From: Planctomycetota bacterium
GTDB taxonomy: Bacteria > Planctomycetota > Phycisphaerae > WQYP01
Reading direction: 5' to 3'
Assembly: GCA_021799715.1 (NCBI GenBank)
Contig: JAJYZY010000123.1
Span: 1 to 6,969, forward strand
Length of the DNA: 6,969 bases
Position 1 is the stretch's first letter; each line of letters opens with the position of its first letter. Under the pieces are notes generated by a model. It was not told the DNA's origin. It ran no database searches and was given only the letters and a program-made list of their open reading frames with translations. The translations under genes and the position numbers were made by a program. Positions 1 through 5,689 of this stretch are shown piece by piece.

Positions 1-173
1 AGTACGATGGTTGGTGCATCCTTCGGGCCGGCTTCACGATAGAAGATTCCCAAATCATCGACCTTGATTCGGTGATAAGAAGTTGAGGCGGAAATTGACG
101 GAATTGCCGCTACCTGCGCCGCCGGGTCCGCCGTGGGCATGCCTGAGTCGCTCTGGTTCATTGTGCTGTTCAT
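1..173 (-). CDS. alpha/beta hydrolase, N-terminal part only (runs off window)
   Basis: Partial gene: 57 codons from ATG at 173 down to the window edge. After a polar, Ala/Ser-rich leader of about 32 residues comes YHRIKVDDLGIFYREAG followed by a DAP-TIV strand. This is the same pattern as the start of the neighbouring hydrolase (YHTVPV...NVFYREAG...DAPAIL), where it leads into the HGFP oxyanion loop. It is therefore probably an epoxide hydrolase/haloalkane dehalogenase-like alpha/beta hydrolase and a paralogue of that gene. The catalytic residues lie outside the window, so its activity cannot be judged. The start is supported by a ribosome binding site, GAGGT, eight bases before the ATG. Downstream Mets at codons 5 and 12 are alternatives. 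It follows the hydrolase-CMD fusion gene on the same strand after a 197-base gap and is probably transcribed with it. Confidence 0.8.
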   Translation of the reverse strand, partial: MNSTMNQSDSGMPTADPAAQVAAIPSISASTSYHRIKVDDLGIFYREAGPKDAPTIV

Positions 174-370
174 GAATATTTACCTCGCACTTGTTTTAAT
201 GGGTGATTCGGTTTTTCTCAAACGGTGGCATTGAAAACCACGCGGCGATATGAGCTGCACGCTCCGGTTGGGAACCTGACATCAGCAGCATAAGGCCGCC
301 CAATGGTGCCGCCGCCCGGAATGAACGCTCGAAACTACCAGCGGCGTCGGGCAAATCCGGCGTTGTGAAA
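174..370. other. intergenic gap between the tandem hydrolase genes
   Basis: These 197 bases lie between the stop of the fusion gene and the start of the downstream hydrolase. Apart from the GAGGT ribosome binding site next to position 173, I see no clear promoter, T-tract terminator or recognisable gene. One minus-strand frame stays open across much of it, from inside the upstream gene to a stop at 196-198. Its translation resembles nothing I know and it lacks a convincing start. It could be spacer or an eroded remnant of a duplicated coding end. Confidence 0.5.
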
Positions 371-1822
371 TCACGCGGTTGCGGCCCTCGCGGACACCGG
401 CTTGAATCCCGCGTCGATTTCCACCTGTGACAGGTGAGCGACGGTATTGACAAGCGTCTTGCCCGCGACGGCCATCGCAATCGCCACGGCTCCGCGGCGG
501 TCGAACCCGGCCGCCGTCAATGCGCGGACGTCGCTGTCTGACACTTGCGTGCGTTTGCGCACGATAGCGGTCGCAAAACGTCGCACGGCTTCGAGTTTCG
601 GGTCGACCAGCACACCGCCGGTACGCAGCGCCTCCACGACCTCGCTGGAGGCGCCAAGCCTGCCGGCCAGGGTCGCATGAACCGCGACGCCGTAGTCCGC
701 CGCATTCGCGTGGCTGGCTGCAGCCATTGCGACCTGCTGGGTAACCGCATCGAGAGAGGTTGTGCCCAGCGCCTGGAGCCATGAAAGATACGCACCCAGC
801 ACGTGCGGCTCCACACCCAGTGCGTAACCGAGATTCGGAACGAAACCGAAAACGCCAATCATGGCGTCCAGAGCGGGTTTTGCTTCGGCCGGTACAGAGC
901 TTTCATTAAGTAAACCAAATAGTGCTTCGCCCTGAACCGAGTCCAGCGTGCGCGACAAAAACGAAAGGATGATCCCGGCGATTTCGTCGAGGTGCGCTTC
1001 GAGCGGGAAATGGCCTGCATCAACAAAGTGAACCTCGGCGTTCGGGATATCGCGACGGAAAGCCACGGCACCCGCAGGCAGGAAAAAAGGATCATGTTTA
1101 CCCCATACGGCTAGCGTCGGCGGACGATGAGTACGGAAATAATCATGGAAAAGGGGGTAAGCTGCGATATTCTCTTTGTAGTCGCCGAAGAGGTCGAGCT
1201 GGATCTCATCGTTGCCGGGCCGATCAAGAAAATACTGGTCGAGCGTATAGCTCTCCGGTGCGATGCGGGACGTATCCGCTTCGCCGTGCGTGTACTGGAA
1301 GTGTGTTGTTTCAGGCTTCAAGAACGCGCGCAAGTTGTTGCGATTCTCGGCGGTGGGGTTGCTCCAGTAGGCCCGAATCGGACCCCAGGCTTCGCTTAAG
1401 CCTTCCTCGTAGGCGTTGCCGTTCTGCGAGATCAGCGCTGTCACACGCTCCGGCTGGGATACAGCGAGGCGGAAGCCAACGGGGGCACCGTAGTCGAACA
1501 CGTAAAGCGCGTAGCGATCCAGGCCGATCGCGTCGGTGAAGGCTTCCATGACTTCCGCGAGATGGCTGAACGTGTAGCCGAATGTCTTTGTGGCCGGCGC
1601 ATCGGAAAAACCAAAACCCGGAAAGTCCGGGGCAACGACCCGGTACTTGCCGGCCAGACGGTCAATCAAGCCGCGATACTGATGGCTCGACGCAGGAAAA
1701 CCGTGCAGCAGCAGGATCGCGGGCGCATCGGTTTCTCCGGCTTCACGATAGAAGACATTGAGTTTTGAGCCGGTGCGGCGATCAACCACTGGAACGGTAT
1801 GATAGGTGGGGAACGTGGACAT
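371..1822 (-). CDS. alpha/beta hydrolase fused to a cysteine-less AhpD/CMD-like domain
   Basis: A 483-residue two-domain protein with no signal peptide, so presumably cytoplasmic. Residues about 1-292 form an alpha/beta hydrolase with the oxyanion motif HGFP (40-43), an Asp nucleophile in VFDYGAP (D110), a probable acid in GKHDPFF (D244) and the base in AGHFPLE (H271). An Asp nucleophile is typical of epoxide hydrolases and haloalkane/haloacetate dehalogenases, not of Ser esterases; the substrate is unknown. Residues about 298-475 match carboxymuconolactone decarboxylase/AhpD-like peroxidase-related proteins (PNLGYALG, then SHANAADYGVAVH). In that family the active site is CxxCxxxH. Here it reads A375-x-x-G378-x-x-x-H382, so both redox cysteines are missing. 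The usual hydrolase alone is about 290-300 residues, so this is a true fusion. The start has AGGAG six bases upstream (1829-1833). A promoter and operator lie just upstream, next to the divergent tetR gene. Confidence 0.9.
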   Translation of the reverse strand: MSTFPTYHTVPVVDRRTGSKLNVFYREAGETDAPAILLLHGFPASSHQYRGLIDRLAGKYRVVAPDFPGFGFSDAPATKTFGYTFSHLAEVMEAFTDAIGLDRYALYVFDYGAPVGFRLAVSQPERVTALISQNGNAYEEGLSEAWGPIRAYWSNPTAENRNNLRAFLKPETTHFQYTHGEADTSRIAPESYTLDQYFLDRPGNDEIQLDLFGDYKENIAAYPLFHDYFRTHRPPTLAVWGKHDPFFLPAGAVAFRRDIPNAEVHFVDAGHFPLEAHLDEIAGIILSFLSRTLDSVQGEALFGLLNESSVPAEAKPALDAMIGVFGFVPNLGYALGVEPHVLGAYLSWLQALGTTSLDAVTQQVAMAAASHANAADYGVAVHATLAGRLGASSEVVEALRTGGVLVDPKLEAVRRFATAIVRKRTQVSDSDVRALTAAGFDRRGAVAIAMAVAGKTLVNTVAHLSQVEIDAGFKPVSARAATA

Positions 1823-1863
1823 TTAAGTCTCCTGAAACAAGGTAGCGTTTATCGGTCCATGCA

Positions 1864-1887
1864 ATTGTACCGAACGTTCTGTACGAT
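1864..1887. promoter_or_regulatory. candidate TetR-family operator (imperfect palindrome)
   Basis: A 24-base inverted repeat with its centre between 1875 and 1876 matches in 10 of 12 pairs. Its core is GTACCGAACGTTCTGTAC, with GAACGTTC perfectly palindromic. It lies in the divergent promoter region between the hydrolase operon and tetR and overlaps the -10 box and predicted start site of the hydrolase promoter. Size, symmetry and placement are what is expected of a TetR dimer site that blocks RNA polymerase. Binding by the adjacent regulator is inferred. Whether it also represses tetR, whose start codon is about 98 bases away, is less clear. Confidence 0.7.
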
Positions 1888-1911
1888 AGGAACAAAAGCC
1901 CGGTATGTCAA
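1883..1911 (-). promoter_or_regulatory. sigma70-type promoter of the hydrolase operon
   Basis: On the minus strand a perfect -35 hexamer, TTGACA (1906-1911), is followed by a 17-base spacer and the -10 hexamer TATCGT (1883-1888). Transcription should begin near 1876, giving a leader of roughly 54 bases before the ATG at 1822. The -10 box sits inside the right arm of the candidate TetR operator. Confidence 0.75.
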
Positions 1912-1984
1912 GTGTTGCCTCAAGCCGGGAAGTGCCGTAACCTGAAGAATGTGCCGGGTGATCTGTATTTGCAGGAATAATCTC

Positions 1985-2575
1985 ATGGCCGCGTCCCAGG
2001 CGTCGAAAAATGAAATTGTTGGTCGGCTGTTCGCGGTATTCCGCGACCATGGTTTTGAAGGTGCCTCGATTGCCGACCTGTCGCGCGCAACCGGACTGGG
2101 AAAATCAAGCCTCTATCATTATTTCCCCGGTGGAAAACAGCAGATGGTCGAGGCGGTACTCGAACTGGCAACCGCCCTGATTGACAGTGAAATTCTCAGC
2201 GCCGCACAGCTGTCGGGTACGCTGAAAACACGTACCCACAAAATTGCGGCCATTCTGGATCAGATGTACGCGGAAGGACGCGTGCCTTGCGTGCTGGGCA
2301 GGTTGGCGGCATCCAGCATCGGGACCGATGCGAAGCAGGGTTTGCACCGCGCTTTGAAACACCTGATCGAAGCAATTGAGACTTTGGCGCGTGAAAGCGG
2401 TATGTCGCCGGCCAGGGCAAGACACTTTGCGGAAGATTGGGTCGCGCGCCTGCAAGGCGCGTTGATCCTCCAGGCAGGAACCGGCGACCCCGGCCCCTAC
2501 AAGCGGACGATCCATACACTGCTCGAACTGTCAAAAGAGGATGCGTTGAGCATCGCGGGGAAAAACGTCAGTTAA
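1985..2575 (+). CDS. TetR/AcrR-family transcriptional repressor
   Basis: A 196-residue regulator, a normal TetR-family length. The N-terminal DNA-binding domain (about residues 6-52) has the expected helix-turn-helix pattern, with SIADLSRATGLGKSSLYHYF at about 28-47, followed by PGGKQQM. The F-PGGK wording resembles the LmrA/YxaF-like branch. The C-terminal ligand and dimerisation domain (about 60-196) is divergent as usual; its only cysteine is C102, in RVPCVLGRLA. The ligand is unknown. I chose ATG 1985 because AGGA lies 7-8 bases upstream; the in-frame ATG at 1949 would add 12 residues unlike the family (MCRVICICRNNL) and has no good ribosome binding site. Transcribed divergently from the hydrolase genes, it is their likely repressor and may regulate itself through the palindrome at 1864-1887. 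No clear promoter of its own or hairpin terminator was found. Confidence 0.92.
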   Translation: MAASQASKNEIVGRLFAVFRDHGFEGASIADLSRATGLGKSSLYHYFPGGKQQMVEAVLELATALIDSEILSAAQLSGTLKTRTHKIAAILDQMYAEGRVPCVLGRLAASSIGTDAKQGLHRALKHLIEAIETLARESGMSPARARHFAEDWVARLQGALILQAGTGDPGPYKRTIHTLLELSKEDALSIAGKNVS

Positions 2576-2846
2576 TTGCATTACGCCCGGATTTCAAATC
2601 ATTTTATTTGTTGCGACCCCAGGCAGCCGCCCGCCGCCGCATAAAATTAAAATTTTCAACGATTCCCGGTTTTGCAATGGGGCAGGCCCCTGCTGCCAGA
2701 CTGTCCGCGCAAGAAAAAAACAAACCACGCCTCCGGCTCTCCCCGCAAGGCTCGCCGGACCGGGCATTCAAGATCCAATGCTTGGTCGACTCGACCGGCG
2801 TTTCTCCCGGAGGTATTGAGAACAATGCTTTTTCAGTGCAGTGCCG

Positions 2847-2971
2847 TAACCGTTCACCGGGCAATGCACGCGACTTGCGATGACGAATCTTTCCGTGCAC
2901 GTGTGCCTGATAGACTGCCGATTCCGCATTTTTGCGGTGGTTGTTGGCGGTTTTTGACCCGTGAACGGTTA
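2847..2971. repeat. long-range inverted repeat enclosing two hairpins (possible structured RNA or small palindromic element)
   Basis: The arm TAACCGTTCAC (2847-2857) is perfectly complementary to GTGAACGGTTA (2961-2971). With one bulged C the pairing continues for three more bases (GGG 2859-2861 with CCC 2958-2960), giving 14 pairs. Inside lie a 6-bp stem TGCACG (2865-2870)/CGTGCA (2894-2899) and a hairpin CCGCA-TTTT-TGCGG (2924-2937). The layout resembles a multibranch RNA junction, but no known family was recognised and the transcribed strand is unknown. Obvious flanking target duplications, which would favour a mobile element, were not seen. Confidence 0.4.
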
Positions 2972-2984
2972 AGATTTTCACGGG
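2958..2984. repeat. 8-bp inverted repeat competing with the long-range stem
   Basis: CCCGTGAA (2958-2965) and TTCACGGG (2977-2984) pair perfectly around an 11-base loop, about 19 bases past the stop of the helical-repeat gene. It could be that gene's 3' stem-loop. However, on the minus strand the hairpin is followed by an A-run, not a T-run, so it is not a classic intrinsic terminator. The left arm is shared with the 2847-2971 stem, so the two structures exclude each other. Confidence 0.45.
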
Positions 2985-3002
2985 GTCCAACATTACCAGC
3001 GC

Positions 3003-4313
3003 CTATTTCTTTACCGTCGCGGGCTTGGGCTTGATCCGCATTGGTGTGTTGGCCGCCGGTATGGCGATCGGGGGAACCATCATGACCGGTGGATGGATGC
3101 TGGCCGGTGGGGCGGTGGCAGGCCGGTTAGATCCCGCCCCCGGTGCCGGCACGGGCATCACACCGCGCTGTTTCCAGAATTTGAGCATGGCTTTAATGGT
3201 TGTTTCTTCCTGCACCTGCGTATTAAATAACCAACTACCGCCATATAACGCGGATTTGAAAAAATGGTAGTGCTGCGGCTTATGCCCGGAAAGCAATACC
3301 AGCAGGTAAAGCGGAATTGTGCGATTATCCCAATGCACGTTCTGACCATTGAAAACAAAATTAATTTCATTGGTCTGGGGGCGGCAAATTAAATTCAGCA
3401 GGTACGGGGCGGCCAGCAGCGGTTTATATTGGGAAAACAAGGCAATGAAATTGCGTCCCTGCAACATGCTGGGATTCTGGAGAATATCATTGGCGCCGCC
3501 CTGTCGCGCCATTTTCTCCGTGAAGTTCACCAGCATGGATTTCAAATGCGCCGGATGCCAATGCTGCAACAATTGCGTTGCATATTGTCCATCCTGCGCC
3601 TGTTGCCAATAATTGACAAAGTGCATGATGAAAATCGGCTGGCCGTTGAAATGCACCACCTGCCGCGTAGTGGCTCCGCTGTACATGGTCATATTACCCA
3701 CCGCCCGATGGAAAACAATTTGCACCATTTTTGCCGAGGGCTTGCGGTTCCATAGTGCCGCCATGGTCGATAGATACACCACCCGGTGCTGATCGCGCAG
3801 CAAGCGATCCAATATCCAATTGCTGTTGTCGCCGGGAAGCTTCGCCAGTCCCGCCGCGGATGATGCGCGTATGTCCGCCCGTCTTGCAAAGGCACCGCTA
3901 ACCAGCGGCAGTACCGCAGGCTTAAGTCCCCAGTTGAACATGGCCATGCGCTTTTCCCGCGGCAACTTGATAACCGCCATCGTCCAGCGATCCAGATTGA
4001 TATTAAAATCCATCAGTTTAATCAGTCGTGTGGCCTGTTCCGGGCCGCCGGCGTTGATAATGGCTTGAAGCTGCATGCCCAGTGCGGTTTGAATAATTTT
4101 TGTGGCGCGCTGGCGAACTTTGTATCGCTCGGATGATAAATCCCGCAGCCCTTCAGCCAGCAAGGCCGATGCCCGTGTCGAAGTCGTGGCGGATATTCCC
4201 GGCGCGGAAGTCTGCGCCCCAGCCTGCGGCCCCGCTGCCGATGCCAACAGCACCGTCGCGGTGGTGGCACCGGCCAGTATCCGGAAACGCGAAGATCGAA
4301 TATTCAGTGCCAT
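3003..4313 (-). CDS. secreted HEAT-like helical-repeat protein, function unknown
   Basis: A 436-residue protein I cannot name. The N-terminus looks like a Sec signal peptide: basic MALNIRSSRFR, a hydrophobic stretch to about residue 28, and an AGA-Q cleavage site near 33/34, so it is probably periplasmic or exported. Residues about 48-190 are helical with HEAT-like repeats, most clearly 143-190 (RRADIRASSAAGLAKLPGD and the following helix pair). Residues about 215-385 are rich in aromatic residues, His and Gln and contain FNGQ twice (222-225 and 321-324), which may mark an internal repeat. The tail (about 386-436) is low-complexity Pro/Ala and ends basic (KPKPATVKK). The start was chosen for the signal peptide; only a weak GTGAG lies upstream. 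It is the last of three minus-strand genes, 125 bases after the GH57 gene. HEAT-like folds suggest protein binding or scaffolding, which is inference. Confidence 0.8.
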   Translation of the reverse strand: MALNIRSSRFRILAGATTATVLLASAAGPQAGAQTSAPGISATTSTRASALLAEGLRDLSSERYKVRQRATKIIQTALGMQLQAIINAGGPEQATRLIKLMDFNINLDRWTMAVIKLPREKRMAMFNWGLKPAVLPLVSGAFARRADIRASSAAGLAKLPGDNSNWILDRLLRDQHRVVYLSTMAALWNRKPSAKMVQIVFHRAVGNMTMYSGATTRQVVHFNGQPIFIMHFVNYWQQAQDGQYATQLLQHWHPAHLKSMLVNFTEKMARQGGANDILQNPSMLQGRNFIALFSQYKPLLAAPYLLNLICRPQTNEINFVFNGQNVHWDNRTIPLYLLVLLSGHKPQHYHFFKSALYGGSWLFNTQVQEETTIKAMLKFWKQRGVMPVPAPGAGSNRPATAPPASIHPPVMMVPPIAIPAANTPMRIKPKPATVKK

Positions 4314-4386
4314 TGGTCAACTCACGACATCAACACGCCCGCCATTACGCTTTTTATCGCCCGCAGCGGGGAAATTCATTACATTA

Positions 4387-4392
4387 TTTATA
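4387..4392 (-). promoter_or_regulatory. possible -10 box for the helical-repeat gene
   Basis: TATAAA on the minus strand stands in an AT-rich stretch in the 125-base gap after the GH57 gene, about 74 bases before the start codon at 4313. No good -35 hexamer lies at the right distance, so this is a weak candidate for an internal promoter. Confidence 0.25.
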
Positions 4393-4423
4393 CCCATTTA
4401 GCTTGAGAGAATGAAACGTGTGT

Positions 4424-4437
4424 CGGGCAAAGGCCCG
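4424..4437 (-). terminator. short GC hairpin just after the GH57 stop codon
   Basis: On the minus strand CGGGC-CTTT-GCCCG begins two bases after the TAA of the GH57 gene. A 5-bp GC stem with a 4-base loop in this position suggests a terminator or 3'-end stabiliser. No T-tract follows, so termination would be inefficient or factor-assisted and read-through into the next gene is plausible. Confidence 0.4.
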
Positions 4438-4438
4438 C

Positions 4439-5605
4439 TTACGCCTGAACCCGTGCCCCCAATGCATCCAACACGCTCATATAATTCATATATGCGTCAT
4501 AGGGAGATTCATACATGCTGAAACTCGGTGTATTCACATCGCCAAAAAATCGGGTGTTCATATACAAAAAATGATCGCTGGAACTTAGTTGCCGCCAGGT
4601 GTTTATCAAGGCCGGGTCGGCGGAATCTTTAATCGGCTTTTCGAGCCGATATAGTTCCTGCAAGGCGTTGGCCTGCATGGCATTGCCCAGCCAGGGAGAT
4701 AAGTCCCGTTGGACATCCGTCCAGCAGATATTGCGCGGCACGCTTAATTCCGCCACCGGTTGGTTCTCCGCGATAACTTCCGACGGCGCACTGAAGCGAT
4801 CCCCATTTTGCAGCACATAGCCCGGCAGCGCCCGCAGGAAATCAAATATGCCGCTGGCGGCACAATGCCGTTCTCCGAATGTTTCATAATCCATCCCCAG
4901 CAGACAATATTCTCCCTCCGCGCCCGTGCCATGCAGCCACCGGGCATATTTATCCGCCATCAATGGCCAGTTGATCCAGTCGCGGGCGGAAAAACGCAGT
5001 GATACATCGTCGCTTAGCCGATAATGCCGCAGCAACAGGTTCAATTGTTCGCGCGCGGCTTTATAGACATGACCCGGACTGCGATTGCCCAGTGCCCCTT
5101 CCCACCCTTCCGTGATGGCCGCCTGAAAATTCAGGGCGGCCGCCAGCCGCCCCACCTCATTGGAATATATCAAATTGGTATTGCGGAATATCTTTGGTTT
5201 CTGCCCGAAAAAGTGCTCAATGGTTCGGCTGTGCGCATTGACCTGCGCGGCAAATTCATCCGGTGAATAAAGACACGCCAGGCTATGGTGGGAGGTTTCG
5301 CCCAGAAATTCTATACATCCGGTTGCCGAAAGCTCCTTCAGCAACGCCACCACATCCGGCGCATCATCGGCCAATTGTTCCAGGGCGGTGGTAGTCACAC
5401 CCATTGCCAACCGGAACCCCGCGCCATATTGCCGCGCCAGTTCCAATAGTACGCGGGTGGCGGGAATATAACTGCGATGGGCGATTTCCCGGATATACCG
5501 CCGATTGGCCTGCGTATCAAAATAATCGGCATCCGAATCAAAAATACTGTAGCGACGCAGGCGATAGGGTTGATGGATCTGAAAATACAAAATCACGGCA
5601 ACCAT
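4439..5605 (-). CDS. glycoside hydrolase family 57 alpha-amylase-like protein with altered nucleophile
   Basis: A 388-residue GH57-type protein with no signal peptide, so cytoplasmic. The GH57 landmarks are in order: FQIHQPYRL (about 8-16, HQP motif), FLGETSHHSL (about 100-109), FRNTNLIYSNEVG (140-152), GMDYETFGERH (237-247) and the C-terminal SSDHFLYMNTRFFGD...SMYESPYDAYMNYMSVLDAL (about 341-382). The family degrades or rearranges alpha-glucans. In GH57 alpha-amylases the third motif normally reads FRNTELIY, with Glu as nucleophile; here that residue is Asn (N144, codon AAT). The general-acid Asp (D239) is kept. The protein may therefore be a non-hydrolytic GH57 homologue or a glucan-binding protein. 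I chose ATG 5605 because AGGA sits eight bases upstream and family members start just before the HQP strand. An in-frame GTG at 5629 would add eight residues. It lies 84 bases downstream of the Gfo/Idh gene on the same strand. Confidence 0.9.
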   Translation of the reverse strand: MVAVILYFQIHQPYRLRRYSIFDSDADYFDTQANRRYIREIAHRSYIPATRVLLELARQYGAGFRLAMGVTTTALEQLADDAPDVVALLKELSATGCIEFLGETSHHSLACLYSPDEFAAQVNAHSRTIEHFFGQKPKIFRNTNLIYSNEVGRLAAALNFQAAITEGWEGALGNRSPGHVYKAAREQLNLLLRHYRLSDDVSLRFSARDWINWPLMADKYARWLHGTGAEGEYCLLGMDYETFGERHCAASGIFDFLRALPGYVLQNGDRFSAPSEVIAENQPVAELSVPRNICWTDVQRDLSPWLGNAMQANALQELYRLEKPIKDSADPALINTWRQLSSSDHFLYMNTRFFGDVNTPSFSMYESPYDAYMNYMSVLDALGARVQA

Positions 5606-5646
5606 TGGGTGTGTCCTGTTCTGACGCACTTCACCAAAGCGGACTG

Positions 5647-5652
5647 ATTATA
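5647..5652 (-). promoter_or_regulatory. possible -10 box for the GH57 gene
   Basis: A consensus TATAAT lies on the minus strand in the 84-base gap after the Gfo/Idh gene, about 41 bases before the GH57 ATG at 5605. The bases where a -35 box should lie are GC-rich and do not resemble TTGACA. It may be a weak internal promoter or chance. Confidence 0.3.
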
Positions 5653-5689
5653 ACCACACCGCGTCCGGTCCGGGGTGTATTGCCGCAGG

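Larger units (their letters stand above)
2576..3002. other. gene-free convergent intergenic region with AT-rich island and inverted repeats
   Basis: These 427 bases separate the convergent tetR and helical-repeat genes. Long frames are open on both strands (for example minus-strand 2604-2993), but none has a recognisable family, a convincing ribosome binding site or protein-like composition, so I call no gene. Contents seen: an AT-rich patch at about 2640-2660 containing AAAATTAAAATTTT; an inverted repeat GGTCGA-C-TCGACC at 2784-2796; and a cluster of nested inverted repeats from 2847 to 2984, listed separately. No hairpin followed by a proper T-tract was found for either flanking gene. Confidence 0.55.

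Noticed and set aside
196..480. Minus-strand open frame bridging the end of the fusion gene and the gap before the left hydrolase
   Set aside because: Over 100 of its bases lie inside the fusion gene in another frame, and the remainder is not recognisable protein.
282..782. 166-codon minus-strand frame inside the CMD coding region
   Set aside because: It is an Arg/Gly-rich shadow frame of the hydrolase-CMD gene, whose own frame has clear domain motifs.
1949..1984. Upstream ATG at 1949 as the tetR start
   Set aside because: The extra 12 residues do not look like a TetR N-terminus, while the ATG at 1985 has a well-placed AGGA.
2584..2610. AT-rich stem CAAAT-CATTTT-ATTTG as tetR terminator
   Set aside because: The stem is only five A/T-dominated pairs with no T-tract in the right place, too weak to call.
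1931..2851. 12-base direct repeat AGTGCCGTAACC at 1931-1942 and 2840-2851, flanking tetR
   Set aside because: About one such match is expected by chance in 7 kb, and no integrase, transposase or tRNA accompanies it, so it does not support an attachment site or transposition.
2604..2993. A 129-codon minus-strand open frame across the gene-free gap
   Set aside because: It overlaps the inverted-repeat cluster, resembles no known family, is rich in Arg/His/Ser as random GC-rich frames are, and has no convincing ribosome binding site. A plus-strand frame over the same bases is equally open, so openness is not evidence here.
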